From GCA-002726655 sp046582185 (GTDB taxonomy: Bacteria; Pseudomonadota; Gammaproteobacteria; Pseudomonadales; Azotimanducaceae), in the NCBI GenBank assembly GCA_046582185.1, contig JAYGEX010000015.1:62001-126000 (forward strand): a stretch of 64,000 nucleotides of DNA. The letters are read 5' to 3'. Under the pieces are notes generated by a model. It saw only the letters and a list, made by a program, of their open reading frames with translations. It did not search any database and had not been told where the DNA came from. The position numbers and the translations under genes are program-made. Below are positions 16,754 through 25,429 of this stretch, piece by piece (position 1 is the first letter of the stretch; every line of letters starts with the position of its first letter).

Positions 16754-17215
16754 TTACTCGCGCCCCTTCATCATCCTGAGTGGGTTGTAAGTCATCACAA
16801 GTTTACCATGTTGATTCATTACAGAGTTGTCCGTTCGTACCAGGGCACGGTTGCCTTTCGACGCTGGCTTAATTTGCGACACAACAGCTTCAACATGAAG
16901 TGTATCGCCGACGAACGTCGGCGCGGAAATGTTCATTTCACAGCCTAAGAAGGCGATCCCGGTACGTGAGATGGTTGCGGGAATAACCAAACCCTCGGCG
17001 ATGGCGAAGACCAGGGCGCCAGGCACCAATTGCCCCTCAAAGTCGGTATGTTTTCTTAAATATTCACGTGAAGTGAATAGCTCTTCCGTCAGGCCTGATA
17101 AGCCGACAAAATTCATAACATCGGTTTCGGTGATGGTACGGGTAAGCGTCTGGAACTCGTAGCCTTCGTGCCAATCCTGATAGTAAAAGCCGTGACCTAA
17201 TAGATTCACCTTCAT
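16754..17215 (-). CDS. MaoC-like hotdog-fold dehydratase/thioesterase-type protein
   Basis: A 153-aa hotdog-fold protein. The N-terminal FQTLTRTITETDVMNFVGLSG and the central QLVPGALVFAIAEG, then NISAPTFVGDTLHVE, are typical MaoC-family elements, where the first carries the hydratase Asp and the second the central helix. MaoC proteins usually hydrate or dehydrate enoyl-CoA thioesters; the expected catalytic His is not obvious, so an alternative thioester or carboxylic-acid role is possible. Its ATG overlaps the stop of the Rieske oxygenase gene (ATGA), so the two are coupled, which suggests it processes a product of that oxygenase pathway. Confidence 0.78.
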   Translation of the reverse strand: MKVNLLGHGFYYQDWHEGYEFQTLTRTITETDVMNFVGLSGLTEELFTSREYLRKHTDFEGQLVPGALVFAIAEGLVIPATISRTGIAFLGCEMNISAPTFVGDTLHVEAVVSQIKPASKGNRALVRTDNSVMNQHGKLVMTYNPLRMMKGRE

Positions 17216-18513
17216 GTTCTTAACCCCGATAATTCACCAAAGCGCTCCAGGGCCGCCTCTTTGGCTGTAACCTCTGCGCCTGACATAGCATCGCCAGATC
17301 GAACACGATAGGCGCCTGGATTGTTAGCACCCAATGGTTGATCGCCAGCAGCCTGTGCATCCAGCGCCTGAAACATCGTGCGCCGAAATATAACGATGCC
17401 GAGATCCGTTTGTCCAAGCAGTTCTCGGCTCCGGTCCGCAATAAGGCCCTGGCTATCTGCAATGGCTGCGTCTTGCTCTGATATTCCCGTTATGCCAGTA
17501 AAATTACTGTGTTTTTGTGCTTCCCGATCGATGAGATAGTCATTTTCACGTCGTCGTAATGGTATAAAGTTTTCATCTACTTCTGAGAAGACACCCAGGC
17601 CACTCGCATAGGCGGCCCTTTCTCTATCTGTTAGTGGTCTATCCGGATTGTAGGCGTAACAAAATATCCAACAGGAGTGGTCGTCAATGGGGACCCAGCT
17701 ATTCCCAACATGGTTATCACCAGGAAAACTATTGGGTGCCATGGAATGGCAAGGCATCATGAATTGAGTCATACGCCAATACAGTTGTTCGTCATCGCTT
17801 TTTCGGGAGGCACACAGTATCAGTCCAGAGCCGTGCTCAAGCACAGTATATTTTGGCCGGGCATCCTCGATCATCCAGCGATAACGAGCATTTTCCGGTG
17901 GTTCGTTAATACCTTTAGAGGGCATCAAGCCAACGCGTTCCCCATCTTCCAGATTGGCATGCAAATAGGAAAAGTGTGCGGTATCGATGCCACCTTCAAC
18001 TGCCTGGGCCCAATTACATTGTTGTAGTTTTTTCGATACGAAGTAATGTTCCTCGGGTAATGACATATAGTCAAAATCAGGTACAGCGTTCGTTTCGTCA
18101 CCGAAATGTGCCCAAATAATGCCGCCCTTTTCCTGCACTTTCAAACAGCCAATTGCGGCTTTGGGTTTTAGGGATTCCGCTATTTCAGGGTCGACCGTGG
18201 GTATGTCTATACACTGCCCATTCCGATCGTATTGCCAGCCATGATATGCGCATCGCAATCCACAGCCTTCGTTGCGACTAAAGAAAAGATCCGCGCCACG
18301 ATGTGCGCACCGGGGTTCGACAATCCCGACTCTCTGCTCGTCATCGCGGAAGGCGATAAAATCTTCACCCAGCACTTTTACACGCTTTGGCGGTCCGTCA
18401 GTCACTAGTTCGCGTGAGAGTAAAACCGGCAACCAATAACATCGGAATAGCGCACCCATGTCTGTGTTTGAGCCCGTTAGGGTTAGCCGTGCATTGTCTT
18501 CAGCACTCAGCAT
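17212..18513 (-). CDS. Rieske non-heme iron oxygenase, alpha subunit
   Basis: A 433-aa ring-hydroxylating or demethylating oxygenase. The Rieske 2Fe-2S ligands are visible: C69-x-H71 in PRCAHRG and C88-x2-H91 in LRCAYHGW. The mononuclear iron site is GGIDTAHFSYLH, pattern D177-x2-H180-x4-H185. The length and C-terminal LigXa-like region resemble phthalate- or vanillate-type oxygenases that need a separate reductase, none of which lies next to it; the only ferredoxin in the window is at 49.6 kb. RBS AGGAG stands 8 bases before the ATG. It is the first gene of an operon with the MaoC protein. Substrate, aromatic or quaternary amine, is open. Confidence 0.9.
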   Translation of the reverse strand: MLSAEDNARLTLTGSNTDMGALFRCYWLPVLLSRELVTDGPPKRVKVLGEDFIAFRDDEQRVGIVEPRCAHRGADLFFSRNEGCGLRCAYHGWQYDRNGQCIDIPTVDPEIAESLKPKAAIGCLKVQEKGGIIWAHFGDETNAVPDFDYMSLPEEHYFVSKKLQQCNWAQAVEGGIDTAHFSYLHANLEDGERVGLMPSKGINEPPENARYRWMIEDARPKYTVLEHGSGLILCASRKSDDEQLYWRMTQFMMPCHSMAPNSFPGDNHVGNSWVPIDDHSCWIFCYAYNPDRPLTDRERAAYASGLGVFSEVDENFIPLRRRENDYLIDREAQKHSNFTGITGISEQDAAIADSQGLIADRSRELLGQTDLGIVIFRRTMFQALDAQAAGDQPLGANNPGAYRVRSGDAMSGAEVTAKEAALERFGELSGLRT

Positions 18514-19017
18514 ATTCCACTCCTTTTCTACTAGTCCTTATCGTTCCTTGCGCATCAACCCTCGAACAACATGATAGCAACATATTCAGATTCAGCAATT
18601 TGCGCTGGCATCTTGCCATTTCCAGTTTACGAATTTACGTTTTGCATGAGTTTTTGCTGTCGATCCAGGGCTGTAAAATCCACAGCTCTTCGAGTTGGCA
18701 TTCTTGTTGATGAATGTATTATCGGTGAATTCGGAAAGAATGAGCAGAGGGACGTACCAGGTCGAGGCACCAGGAGATTCGGGACATCCAGGATTCATCC
18801 AGCTCTGAAACAAATTGGTTATTTTCTTAGAGTGCGCTGAGGCGAATACCTAAATGTTGGATGTCTGAATGTATTCTGCCGGGGAAGGACAACAGTTTTC
18901 CTGGAAGTGCTATTGTTTATGGTCGTCCTGCTCATTGATCAATCCCAATAAATGTATTAATTGATGAAATTGGTCAATAGTGTTAGATAAACCTAATATT
19001 CTTGAGTCTTGGTTCTT
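18514..19017. promoter_or_regulatory. Divergent intergenic region, Rieske / hydrolase
   Basis: 504 bases between divergent genes. Short open frames on both strands give translations without recognisable motifs or good ribosome sites. It must hold promoters for both neighbours, but I could not single out boxes with confidence. Confidence 0.45.
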
Positions 19018-19989
19018 ATGTTAATTATTCGCAACACCCTGATAGGGATGACGCTGTTTGCTGTAATCTATTTTACGGTTGCCCTGTCCTTTGTGCTTGT
19101 ACCCAATCAGGGAAACAGAACAAATGAAGATGTCTTCGGTTTTTCGAGTGTGGAATCCATGTCTGGAAACCTGCCTGATGTTGAAAGGTATGCTGCAAGA
19201 GACGGTAGTCAGTTGGCCTACCGGTTTTATGATTCTGTCTCGGAGAACGTGCTGGTGTTTATCCATGGTTCTTCTTATCACGGATCGGCTTATCATGAAC
19301 TGGCCTCAACTTTAAGTTCAGCCGGTATTGCAAAGGTTTATCTTCCTAATTTACGTGGGCACTATTTGTCGGGAAAACGCCGTGGAGATGTCGCCTATAT
19401 TGGTCAATTAGAAGATGACATTGCCGACCTGATATCACTGGCCCGTGATCGTGGCCAGGGTGGCAGGATCTATATAGGTGGCCATTCCAGTGGCGCCGGT
19501 CTTGTAATTCGCTTTGCGGGTGGCAATTACAGGGATATGGCCAATGGATATGTGCTTCTTTCACCCGTTATCCCAACGGGCCCTGCGATGAAAGGTGGGG
19601 ACGCTGGTGGCTGGGCATCGCTCAATCAACCAAGGATGTATGGATTGCTGGCGCTCAATGCTGTGGGTATTGGCGGCCTGAACGGCTTGCCCATTATCGA
19701 GTTCAATAAGCCAGAAGAATTCTGGGATGGCACAGAGACGCTTTCGTACTCGTACAGGCTCAATCAGTCCTATCATCCGCGTTTTGACTACGATACAGAT
19801 ATCCTGGCGATGGGGAATAAGGTCATCGTGATTGTGGGTGAGAATGATGAAGCTGTTAATAGTAGTGAATTGGTATTGTTGTTCGCTGCAGCGGAAATTC
19901 AGGTTGTTGTTCTGCCTGGTGTAAACCATTTTGGAGTATTCAGAAACTCGTTGAGCTTTTCCGCTATTGGTAAACTGCTGGAAGAATAG
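19018..19989 (+). CDS. Membrane-anchored alpha/beta hydrolase
   Basis: A 323-aa alpha/beta hydrolase with an N-terminal hydrophobic segment (about residues 8-28, TLFAVIYFTVALSFVLV) acting as a signal anchor, so the catalytic domain is probably periplasmic. The oxyanion turn is VFIHGSSYHGS, the nucleophile elbow is GGHSSGAGL, the acid is in VGENDEAVN and the His in PGVNHFGVF. This is a complete Ser-Asp-His triad of the lysophospholipase/esterase type. ATG 19018 is preferred over TTG 19009. It is monocistronic, divergent from the Rieske operon and convergent with the EthD gene, with no clue to the substrate. Confidence 0.85.
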   Translation: MLIIRNTLIGMTLFAVIYFTVALSFVLVPNQGNRTNEDVFGFSSVESMSGNLPDVERYAARDGSQLAYRFYDSVSENVLVFIHGSSYHGSAYHELASTLSSAGIAKVYLPNLRGHYLSGKRRGDVAYIGQLEDDIADLISLARDRGQGGRIYIGGHSSGAGLVIRFAGGNYRDMANGYVLLSPVIPTGPAMKGGDAGGWASLNQPRMYGLLALNAVGIGGLNGLPIIEFNKPEEFWDGTETLSYSYRLNQSYHPRFDYDTDILAMGNKVIVIVGENDEAVNSSELVLLFAAAEIQVVVLPGVNHFGVFRNSLSFSAIGKLLEE

Positions 19990-20025
19990 ACCTTAATAGC
20001 TGATCTCCTTTGCAGGAAATTTGTG

Positions 20026-20781
20026 CTACACCTCAGCGGAGGGTATTCCGATCATCTCAGTCTGGCTGCGCAACACCAACATGCCAGTACCATCGCCAGT
20101 ACTATCGACCCATTCTTCCATGCCGTCTGGCTGAATAACTTTTTTGTAATCATCCCATCCTGAGTGGTCGGGAAAATAGAGCTCAGCTAAACCGGCGTAG
20201 GGCTCGGATGCAGGATCAATGCTGTGACTGACGCAGTACCTGAATCCGCCGACGTCATTCATCGTTGACTTGACATTGGGTATATGGACATTGAGCCAGT
20301 GCGCAAAGAACTTTTCGTAGTCCGCTCTTGGTTTCGCCTTCACCAGAAAGCTGATTTTCAGGAAGCCTGTGCGAGTACAGGGAAATGGATCGTTAAGGGT
20401 GAGCGGCTGCACGTCCAGACTGCCGTCCATCACTACATATTCGGTAGTATTCCAGGGCACATAGGGTTCAGATTTTTCCTGAAAGGTGTCTGTTGGTGAT
20501 TTGCCGTGTGGGATTTTTGGCATACGCAACGGTGCATCCCACCATAGCTGGGCCATGCCGTCCCAGGGATGCCGTCCTGATCGATCGGCGTCGAATAAGG
20601 TCGCGATGTATTGGCTGGCGTGCCGTTTGCCACTGGCGGCGGATGATCGTTGACTTTCGATCACCGAAGGCATGTGATTGGCGAACCAATTGACAATGAG
20701 CTCTTCCCGGGAAGCCGTCGATTTTCTCTTGATCAGGTAGATAACCTTGGTGCCAGGAATCGCTTGCAGTTTACTGTTCAT
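20026..20781 (-). CDS. Tandem EthD-domain protein
   Basis: A 251-aa protein made of two EthD-type ferredoxin-like domains. The N-terminal one begins KVIYLIKRKSTASREELIVN with HMPSV; the C-terminal one begins GFLKISFLVKAKPRADYEKF with WLNVHIPNVK, and each has the family Trp/His-Pro pattern. EthD-domain proteins are small proteins found with degradation genes, some of them dimeric cyclases or accessory factors; function here is unknown. The fused pair would form an intramolecular pseudo-dimer. It follows the PEP-mutase-like gene by 32 bases on the minus strand and is the last gene of the set that starts with the two monooxygenases. Confidence 0.8.
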   Translation of the reverse strand: MNSKLQAIPGTKVIYLIKRKSTASREELIVNWFANHMPSVIESQRSSAASGKRHASQYIATLFDADRSGRHPWDGMAQLWWDAPLRMPKIPHGKSPTDTFQEKSEPYVPWNTTEYVVMDGSLDVQPLTLNDPFPCTRTGFLKISFLVKAKPRADYEKFFAHWLNVHIPNVKSTMNDVGGFRYCVSHSIDPASEPYAGLAELYFPDHSGWDDYKKVIQPDGMEEWVDSTGDGTGMLVLRSQTEMIGIPSAEV

Positions 20782-20813
20782 TTCTGCGCCTCCAATCGTT
20801 TAGGTGATGGTCA

Positions 20814-21677
20814 TTATTCTGGAGGTTTCTCAGTCGTTTGGTCTTCAATTTCGAAGAGCATTTCGATACCCGCCAATCGTGGTAACTCACGGTAAGTTTG
20901 GAAAATTTTATGGGTGTCGAGTCCTGTTGCGCCGGTTTGCTGAAATTTCCGATAGGCATCGCGCACCGCATCCACGGCAACCACCTGCGCGGTGAAAGGG
21001 TCAATAATGAGGGTCCAGCCAAGCGCTTGCCATTCCTGGCTGGATCTTGCATCCAGGGAGCTTATCGCCGCCAGTGGTGCATCAATTAATGTCGGTGCAA
21101 GTTTCCACTCATCCTCTTTTCCCGGCATTAGCATGATGATATCGGCACCTGCTTCCCGGTACGCATTGGCGCGAGTGATCGCCAGTTCAAATGATTCGTT
21201 CTTCACTGCGCCGGTCCGGGCGATGATTAAAAAGTTGGGATCCACGCGTGCCGCTACTGCATGTTGGATTTTCTCAACCATGGCATCAGTGCTGATGAGG
21301 TGTTCAATGCCACGGTGATGGCTAACCCGTTTTGGCGCCACCTGGTCTTCGATCTCCATGGCAACAGCGCCGGTAGACTCGATTTCCCAAACGGTTCTTG
21401 TGACATGCACGGGATCACCGAAACCAACTCCCACATCGACGATAATGGGTAAGTTCGAACGAACAGTTATGTGCCGGGTTGTATCCACGAGTTCAGACAG
21501 CGTGAGTAGTGCTTCGCTTACTCCATGGGCGTAGCCCAATGCGCCACCGCTAACATATCCAGCCGCGAACCCATATTCTGTGACGATCCGTGAAGCAAGC
21601 GCGTCAAGACACAAAGGTGCGAAAACCGTTTCTGGCGCTGCTAACAACTCCTTAAAGTGCTTTCTTTGATCAAGCAA
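20814..21677 (-). CDS. Isocitrate lyase/PEP mutase superfamily protein, divergent active site
   Basis: A 287-aa (beta/alpha)8 protein of the PEP-mutase/isocitrate-lyase family, which makes or breaks C-C or C-P bonds next to carboxylates with Mg2+. The N-terminal CLDALASRIV and SGGALGYAHGVSE and the conserved AMEIEDQVAPKR are clear. The DADTGYG metal loop reads DVGVGFG (Asp81 kept, the second Asp replaced by Gly), and the lyase loop K-R-C-G-H reads K-R-V-S-H (116-120), so the catalytic Cys of the lyases is missing. A mutase, oxaloacetate-hydrolase-like or new activity is more likely than a lyase. Translation probably starts at TTG 21677. It lies between the monooxygenases and the EthD gene. 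Confidence 0.8.
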   Translation of the reverse strand: MLDQRKHFKELLAAPETVFAPLCLDALASRIVTEYGFAAGYVSGGALGYAHGVSEALLTLSELVDTTRHITVRSNLPIIVDVGVGFGDPVHVTRTVWEIESTGAVAMEIEDQVAPKRVSHHRGIEHLISTDAMVEKIQHAVAARVDPNFLIIARTGAVKNESFELAITRANAYREAGADIIMLMPGKEDEWKLAPTLIDAPLAAISSLDARSSQEWQALGWTLIIDPFTAQVVAVDAVRDAYRKFQQTGATGLDTHKIFQTYRELPRLAGIEMLFEIEDQTTEKPPE

Positions 21678-21800
21678 AATTAACTCGATGGGCTAGGTAA
21701 CTGGTCGCCATAGATTATCACTGTTGCAGTTGTGTCTTACGGTCCTGGCTAAAAATCTGCTTCTGTTTCAGCCAATAGATAGGCTATTTCCGGACAGGAA

Positions 21801-23630
21801 CTAGCTTAGCTCAACGCCTTCCATATCACCTTGCTCACGCCATTCCTCAAGCATCTTGTAGAACTTGATAGGGCCAGCCCCGTACATTTCTGAGAAGAAA
21901 CCACTTTTGTTTCCGGGCTTGCCTTCACTGTTGTAATAACCGGGAGTGCATTCAGCATAAAATTTCGTGCCAAGAACAGACAATCGTTTTATCTCGTCAA
22001 CATAGGCTTGCTCTGCTTCGGGGGTAATTTCAACGGTGGTCTTGGCCTGGGATTTAACTTGACTAAGAATATATGCAATCTGCTTCGCTTGTTCGTTCAA
22101 TGCGTGGGGAACATTGACCGTGATCGCGGTTTGAGTGAACCCCATAAAGAAGCAGTTGGGGAACCCGTTGGATTGCAAGCCGTGCATAGTCCGCAATCCG
22201 TCAGACCAGTGCTCGCTCAGATGCCGGTTGTTCCGGCCTATAATATCGTAACCTGCGCGGCGCGTGTATGAGGTTCCGACTTCAAATCCGGTGGCAAAAA
22301 TCAGGCAGTCCAGTTCGTATTCAACGCCATTTGCGACCACGCCATTTTTAGTCAATCTTTCAACGCCCTGACCATCGGTATCCACCAGCGTAACATTCGG
22401 TCGATTATAGGTGGGTAGATATTCGTCATGGAAACAAGGTCTTTTGCAAAATTGACGATACCAGGGTTTAAGGGATTCAGCGGTTGAAGGATCGTTTATG
22501 ACTTCTTCTGCGCGAGCTCGCACCTGATTCATTTTCTTGTAATCAGACAACTCCATCAATTGAGCACGTTCAGCGCTGGTTAGTCGGCGTCCAAGTTTTT
22601 CGCTGGCCATTTTTGCCGCAATAGCCGTTAAGTTTCGGAATATATCCGTCCAGCCATCGCTAACGAGATCCTCATCCTGGTGTCCGCCACTGACGAGGAT
22701 ATTGAAATTGTCCATTCGTTGCTTTTGCCAACCAGGTTCGAGTGAATCCGCCCATTCCGGATTTGTCTCGGCGTTGTTTCTAACATCGATAGAGGAGGGT
22801 GTGCGCTGGAACACAAATAATTCTTTGGATGATTCGCCCAGTGCTGGAATACACTGAATTGCTGTGGCACCTGTACCGATAATGCCGACACGTTTGTCTT
22901 TTAAACCCGTCAGTTTGCCATCGGCGTTGCCGCCTGTGTAACCATAGTCCCATCGGCTGGTGTGAAAAGTGTAACCTTCGAAATCATTGATGCCAGATAT
23001 GCCGGGTAACTTTGGTCTGTTCAATGGTCCATTGGCCATTGCAACGTAGCGCGCCTTCATACGGTCGCCGCGATCAGTTGTAATGATCCAGCGCTCAATT
23101 TCATCATCCCAGCGCATCTCTTCGACGCTGGTTTGCATGCAAGCATTGTCGTAGAGATTATAGTGTCGGGCGATCCGTTTGCTGTGCTCAAATATTTCCG
23201 GTGCAAAGGAATATTTGTTTTGGGGAATGTAACCCAGTTCTTCGAGCAGTGGCAGATAGCAGTATGCCTCAACATCACACATGGCCCCAGGATATCGATT
23301 CCAATACCAGGTGCCTCCAAAATCGCTGGCTTTCTCGATCACTCTGATATCGTCAAACCCGGCTTCGCGGAGGCGCGCCCCGACGAGAAGGCCGCCAAAT
23401 CCGCCGCCAATGATCACGACCTCTACTTCATCGGTAAGTGGCTCACGATCGATCCTTGACTCCACATAGGGATCATCTATGTAACGAGAGAACTCTGCGG
23501 TAACTTCAATATACTGTTCGTTGCCTTCCGGCTTGATTCGCTTATCCCGTTCGAACAAATACTTTGTTTTCAGGTCGTCTGGTACAAAATCCAATTCACC
23601 TACCAGGTCTTCGATACTATTTGCAGTCAT
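21801..23630 (-). CDS. Baeyer-Villiger-type flavin monooxygenase (copy 1)
   Basis: A 609-aa type I flavoprotein monooxygenase. The FAD fingerprint GGGFGG lies at 75-80 and the NADPH fingerprint GTGATA at 252-257; between them is FEGYTFHTSRWD (217-228), the FxGxxxHxxxW[P/D] signature of Baeyer-Villiger monooxygenases. The FGGTWYWNRYPGAMCDVE segment is also typical. The enzyme would insert oxygen next to a ketone with NADPH and O2, giving an ester or lactone, or oxidise a heteroatom. It has an N-terminal extension of about 70 residues, as in several steroid and long-chain ketone monooxygenases. It follows a paralog by 95 bases on the same strand. Substrate unknown. Confidence 0.93.
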   Translation of the reverse strand: MTANSIEDLVGELDFVPDDLKTKYLFERDKRIKPEGNEQYIEVTAEFSRYIDDPYVESRIDREPLTDEVEVVIIGGGFGGLLVGARLREAGFDDIRVIEKASDFGGTWYWNRYPGAMCDVEAYCYLPLLEELGYIPQNKYSFAPEIFEHSKRIARHYNLYDNACMQTSVEEMRWDDEIERWIITTDRGDRMKARYVAMANGPLNRPKLPGISGINDFEGYTFHTSRWDYGYTGGNADGKLTGLKDKRVGIIGTGATAIQCIPALGESSKELFVFQRTPSSIDVRNNAETNPEWADSLEPGWQKQRMDNFNILVSGGHQDEDLVSDGWTDIFRNLTAIAAKMASEKLGRRLTSAERAQLMELSDYKKMNQVRARAEEVINDPSTAESLKPWYRQFCKRPCFHDEYLPTYNRPNVTLVDTDGQGVERLTKNGVVANGVEYELDCLIFATGFEVGTSYTRRAGYDIIGRNNRHLSEHWSDGLRTMHGLQSNGFPNCFFMGFTQTAITVNVPHALNEQAKQIAYILSQVKSQAKTTVEITPEAEQAYVDEIKRLSVLGTKFYAECTPGYYNSEGKPGNKSGFFSEMYGAGPIKFYKMLEEWREQGDMEGVELS

Positions 23631-23725
23631 GTTTTTTAGCCTTTACTTATATTCTAAGTGTAGCTCAGATCAATATTCTTTTGGTTGACACTCATCAATA
23701 TACACTAAGGTTAGGTGAAGTAAAA

Positions 23726-25429
23726 TTAGGTGAAATGAAAGTTCTCGGACATCTTATCGCGTACGTTTCCCATATGCCTGAAGTACTGCTTAAAACCACC
23801 GTTGTAGTTGCCATCCTGGCGGCGCTGGCTCTCCCCTTCAAAATTGTAATAGCCGGGGGTACAGTCCTGGTTCCGGGTTGTCTTTCCGCGGTGCGTAATG
23901 ACCTCCTGGACCCACCACTCTTCAGCATCGTTTGTTGGTTCGATGGTGTTTAGGCCCTTGCCTCGAGCATAGGCAATACAGTCGGCGATGTGATCGCCCT
24001 GGGTCTGGAGCATATCCGTTAGGTTGAACTGGAAGGAAGCCTGATACCCGCCCATGACGAAAAGATTGGGATAACCTGCCGTGTGAATGCCGAGCAGCGT
24101 TCGCATCCCGGTACTGTATTTTTCGTTAAGACCCAGGCCCTCTTTGCCGACGATGCGGTTGTAGATACCTGTTTTCTGAACTTCAAATCCGGTGGCATAA
24201 ATGAGCAGATCAAGTTCGTATTGATGACCATTGTAACGCGGTCCGGCTGGGGTAATCTCGTTGATCCCTTCTCCGTGGGTATCGACAAGCTGGACATTTT
24301 CCCGGTTGAAGGACGGTAAATAGTCATTGTGGAAACAGGGCCGCTTGCACATAAACATATACCAGGGCTTCAGTGCATCAGCCACGGTCTTATCCTTAAC
24401 GATCTCGTCAATGCGTCGATGAATGCGCATCATATAGTCGATGTTGCCATTCTCCTGGCGGCGGATCTTCTCCTCCCGGGACATCTTTGTCCGTGCTGCG
24501 ATCTGTTTCTCCGTCAATACTGGATCGGTGAGTGCAGCAGCCCGTCGCTTGGCCTGCCATCCCGGTTCGAGGCGACGCGCCCAGTTCGGGTCAGTTGGCC
24601 AGTCATTGCGGATATCAATTGAAGAGGGCGTGCGCTGGAAGACATAAAGTTTTTTCGAATTTTCGGCAAGCCCCGGAACTGCCTGCACTGCTGTCGCTCC
24701 CGTGCCGATGATACCCACGACTTTGTCATTAAGGTTGCCAAGATCTTTGCCGGTATAGTCATAGTCCCAACGGGAGGTATGGAATGAATGACCGGCAAAG
24801 CTATCCAGACCTTTTATCTTCGCCAGCTTTGGTTTGGACAAGGTGCCGTTCGCGCAGATTACAAATCGCGCTTTCATGTGATCGCCCCGGTCCGTCTCCA
24901 GGTGCCACATTTCCTCCTCTTCATTCCAGATTGTTGCGATGACGGTCGTCTGGAATACCGCCAGATCGTAGAGATCATACTTTTTGGCAATTGCCTGGCA
25001 GTGCTCAAATATCTCCGGACCTTTGGCATAGTGGTCCCGCGGCACATAGTCCATCTCGTCCAGTAAGGGCAGGTAGTCGTAGGAAACAACATCACAAGCG
25101 GCGCCCGGGTAGCGATTCCAATACCAGGTGCCGCCAACATCAGCGCCACGTTCAACGATCCTGATGCTCTCTACGCCGCGTTCGCGCAGGCGCGCAGAAG
25201 TCAGCAGTGCCGAGAACCCACCGCCAATGAAAAGGCACTCGACAGTATCATTGATAGGATCCCGTGGTTTGATATCGCCACCATAAGGATCATCGCCATA
25301 TCGGGCCAGGGCGCCATCAAACTCGGACGTGAACTGAGCTGTTCCTTCAGGCCGGAAGTCCAGTCTCAGGTCGCGTTCCTCTGCAAATTTTTGTTTGATT
25401 TCATCGTAGTAAGCTTGCGATTTTGGCAC
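23726..25429 (-). CDS. Baeyer-Villiger-type flavin monooxygenase (copy 2)
   Basis: A 567-aa paralog of the downstream monooxygenase. The signature FAGHSFHTSRWD is at 211-222 and the NADPH fingerprint GTGATA at 242-247. The FAD fingerprint reads GGGFSA (69-74), with Ala in the third glycine position, a mild departure that still fits a Rossmann turn. The segment VGGTWYWNRYPGAACDVV is nearly identical to its partner. The start is GTG 25429 with AAGGGAA upstream. As the first gene of the set with the second monooxygenase, the PEP-mutase-like protein and the EthD protein, it may share a substrate pathway with them; whether the two enzymes act in sequence or on different ketones is open. Confidence 0.92.
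   Translation of the reverse strand: MPKSQAYYDEIKQKFAEERDLRLDFRPEGTAQFTSEFDGALARYGDDPYGGDIKPRDPINDTVECLFIGGGFSALLTSARLRERGVESIRIVERGADVGGTWYWNRYPGAACDVVSYDYLPLLDEMDYVPRDHYAKGPEIFEHCQAIAKKYDLYDLAVFQTTVIATIWNEEEEMWHLETDRGDHMKARFVICANGTLSKPKLAKIKGLDSFAGHSFHTSRWDYDYTGKDLGNLNDKVVGIIGTGATAVQAVPGLAENSKKLYVFQRTPSSIDIRNDWPTDPNWARRLEPGWQAKRRAAALTDPVLTEKQIAARTKMSREEKIRRQENGNIDYMMRIHRRIDEIVKDKTVADALKPWYMFMCKRPCFHNDYLPSFNRENVQLVDTHGEGINEITPAGPRYNGHQYELDLLIYATGFEVQKTGIYNRIVGKEGLGLNEKYSTGMRTLLGIHTAGYPNLFVMGGYQASFQFNLTDMLQTQGDHIADCIAYARGKGLNTIEPTNDAEEWWVQEVITHRGKTTRNQDCTPGYYNFEGESQRRQDGNYNGGFKQYFRHMGNVRDKMSENFHFT

Noticed and set aside
18571..18840. 89-codon open frame in the 18.5-19.0 kb divergent spacer
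   Set aside because: The translation shows no family pattern or hydrophobic organisation, and a competing minus-strand frame covers the same bases.
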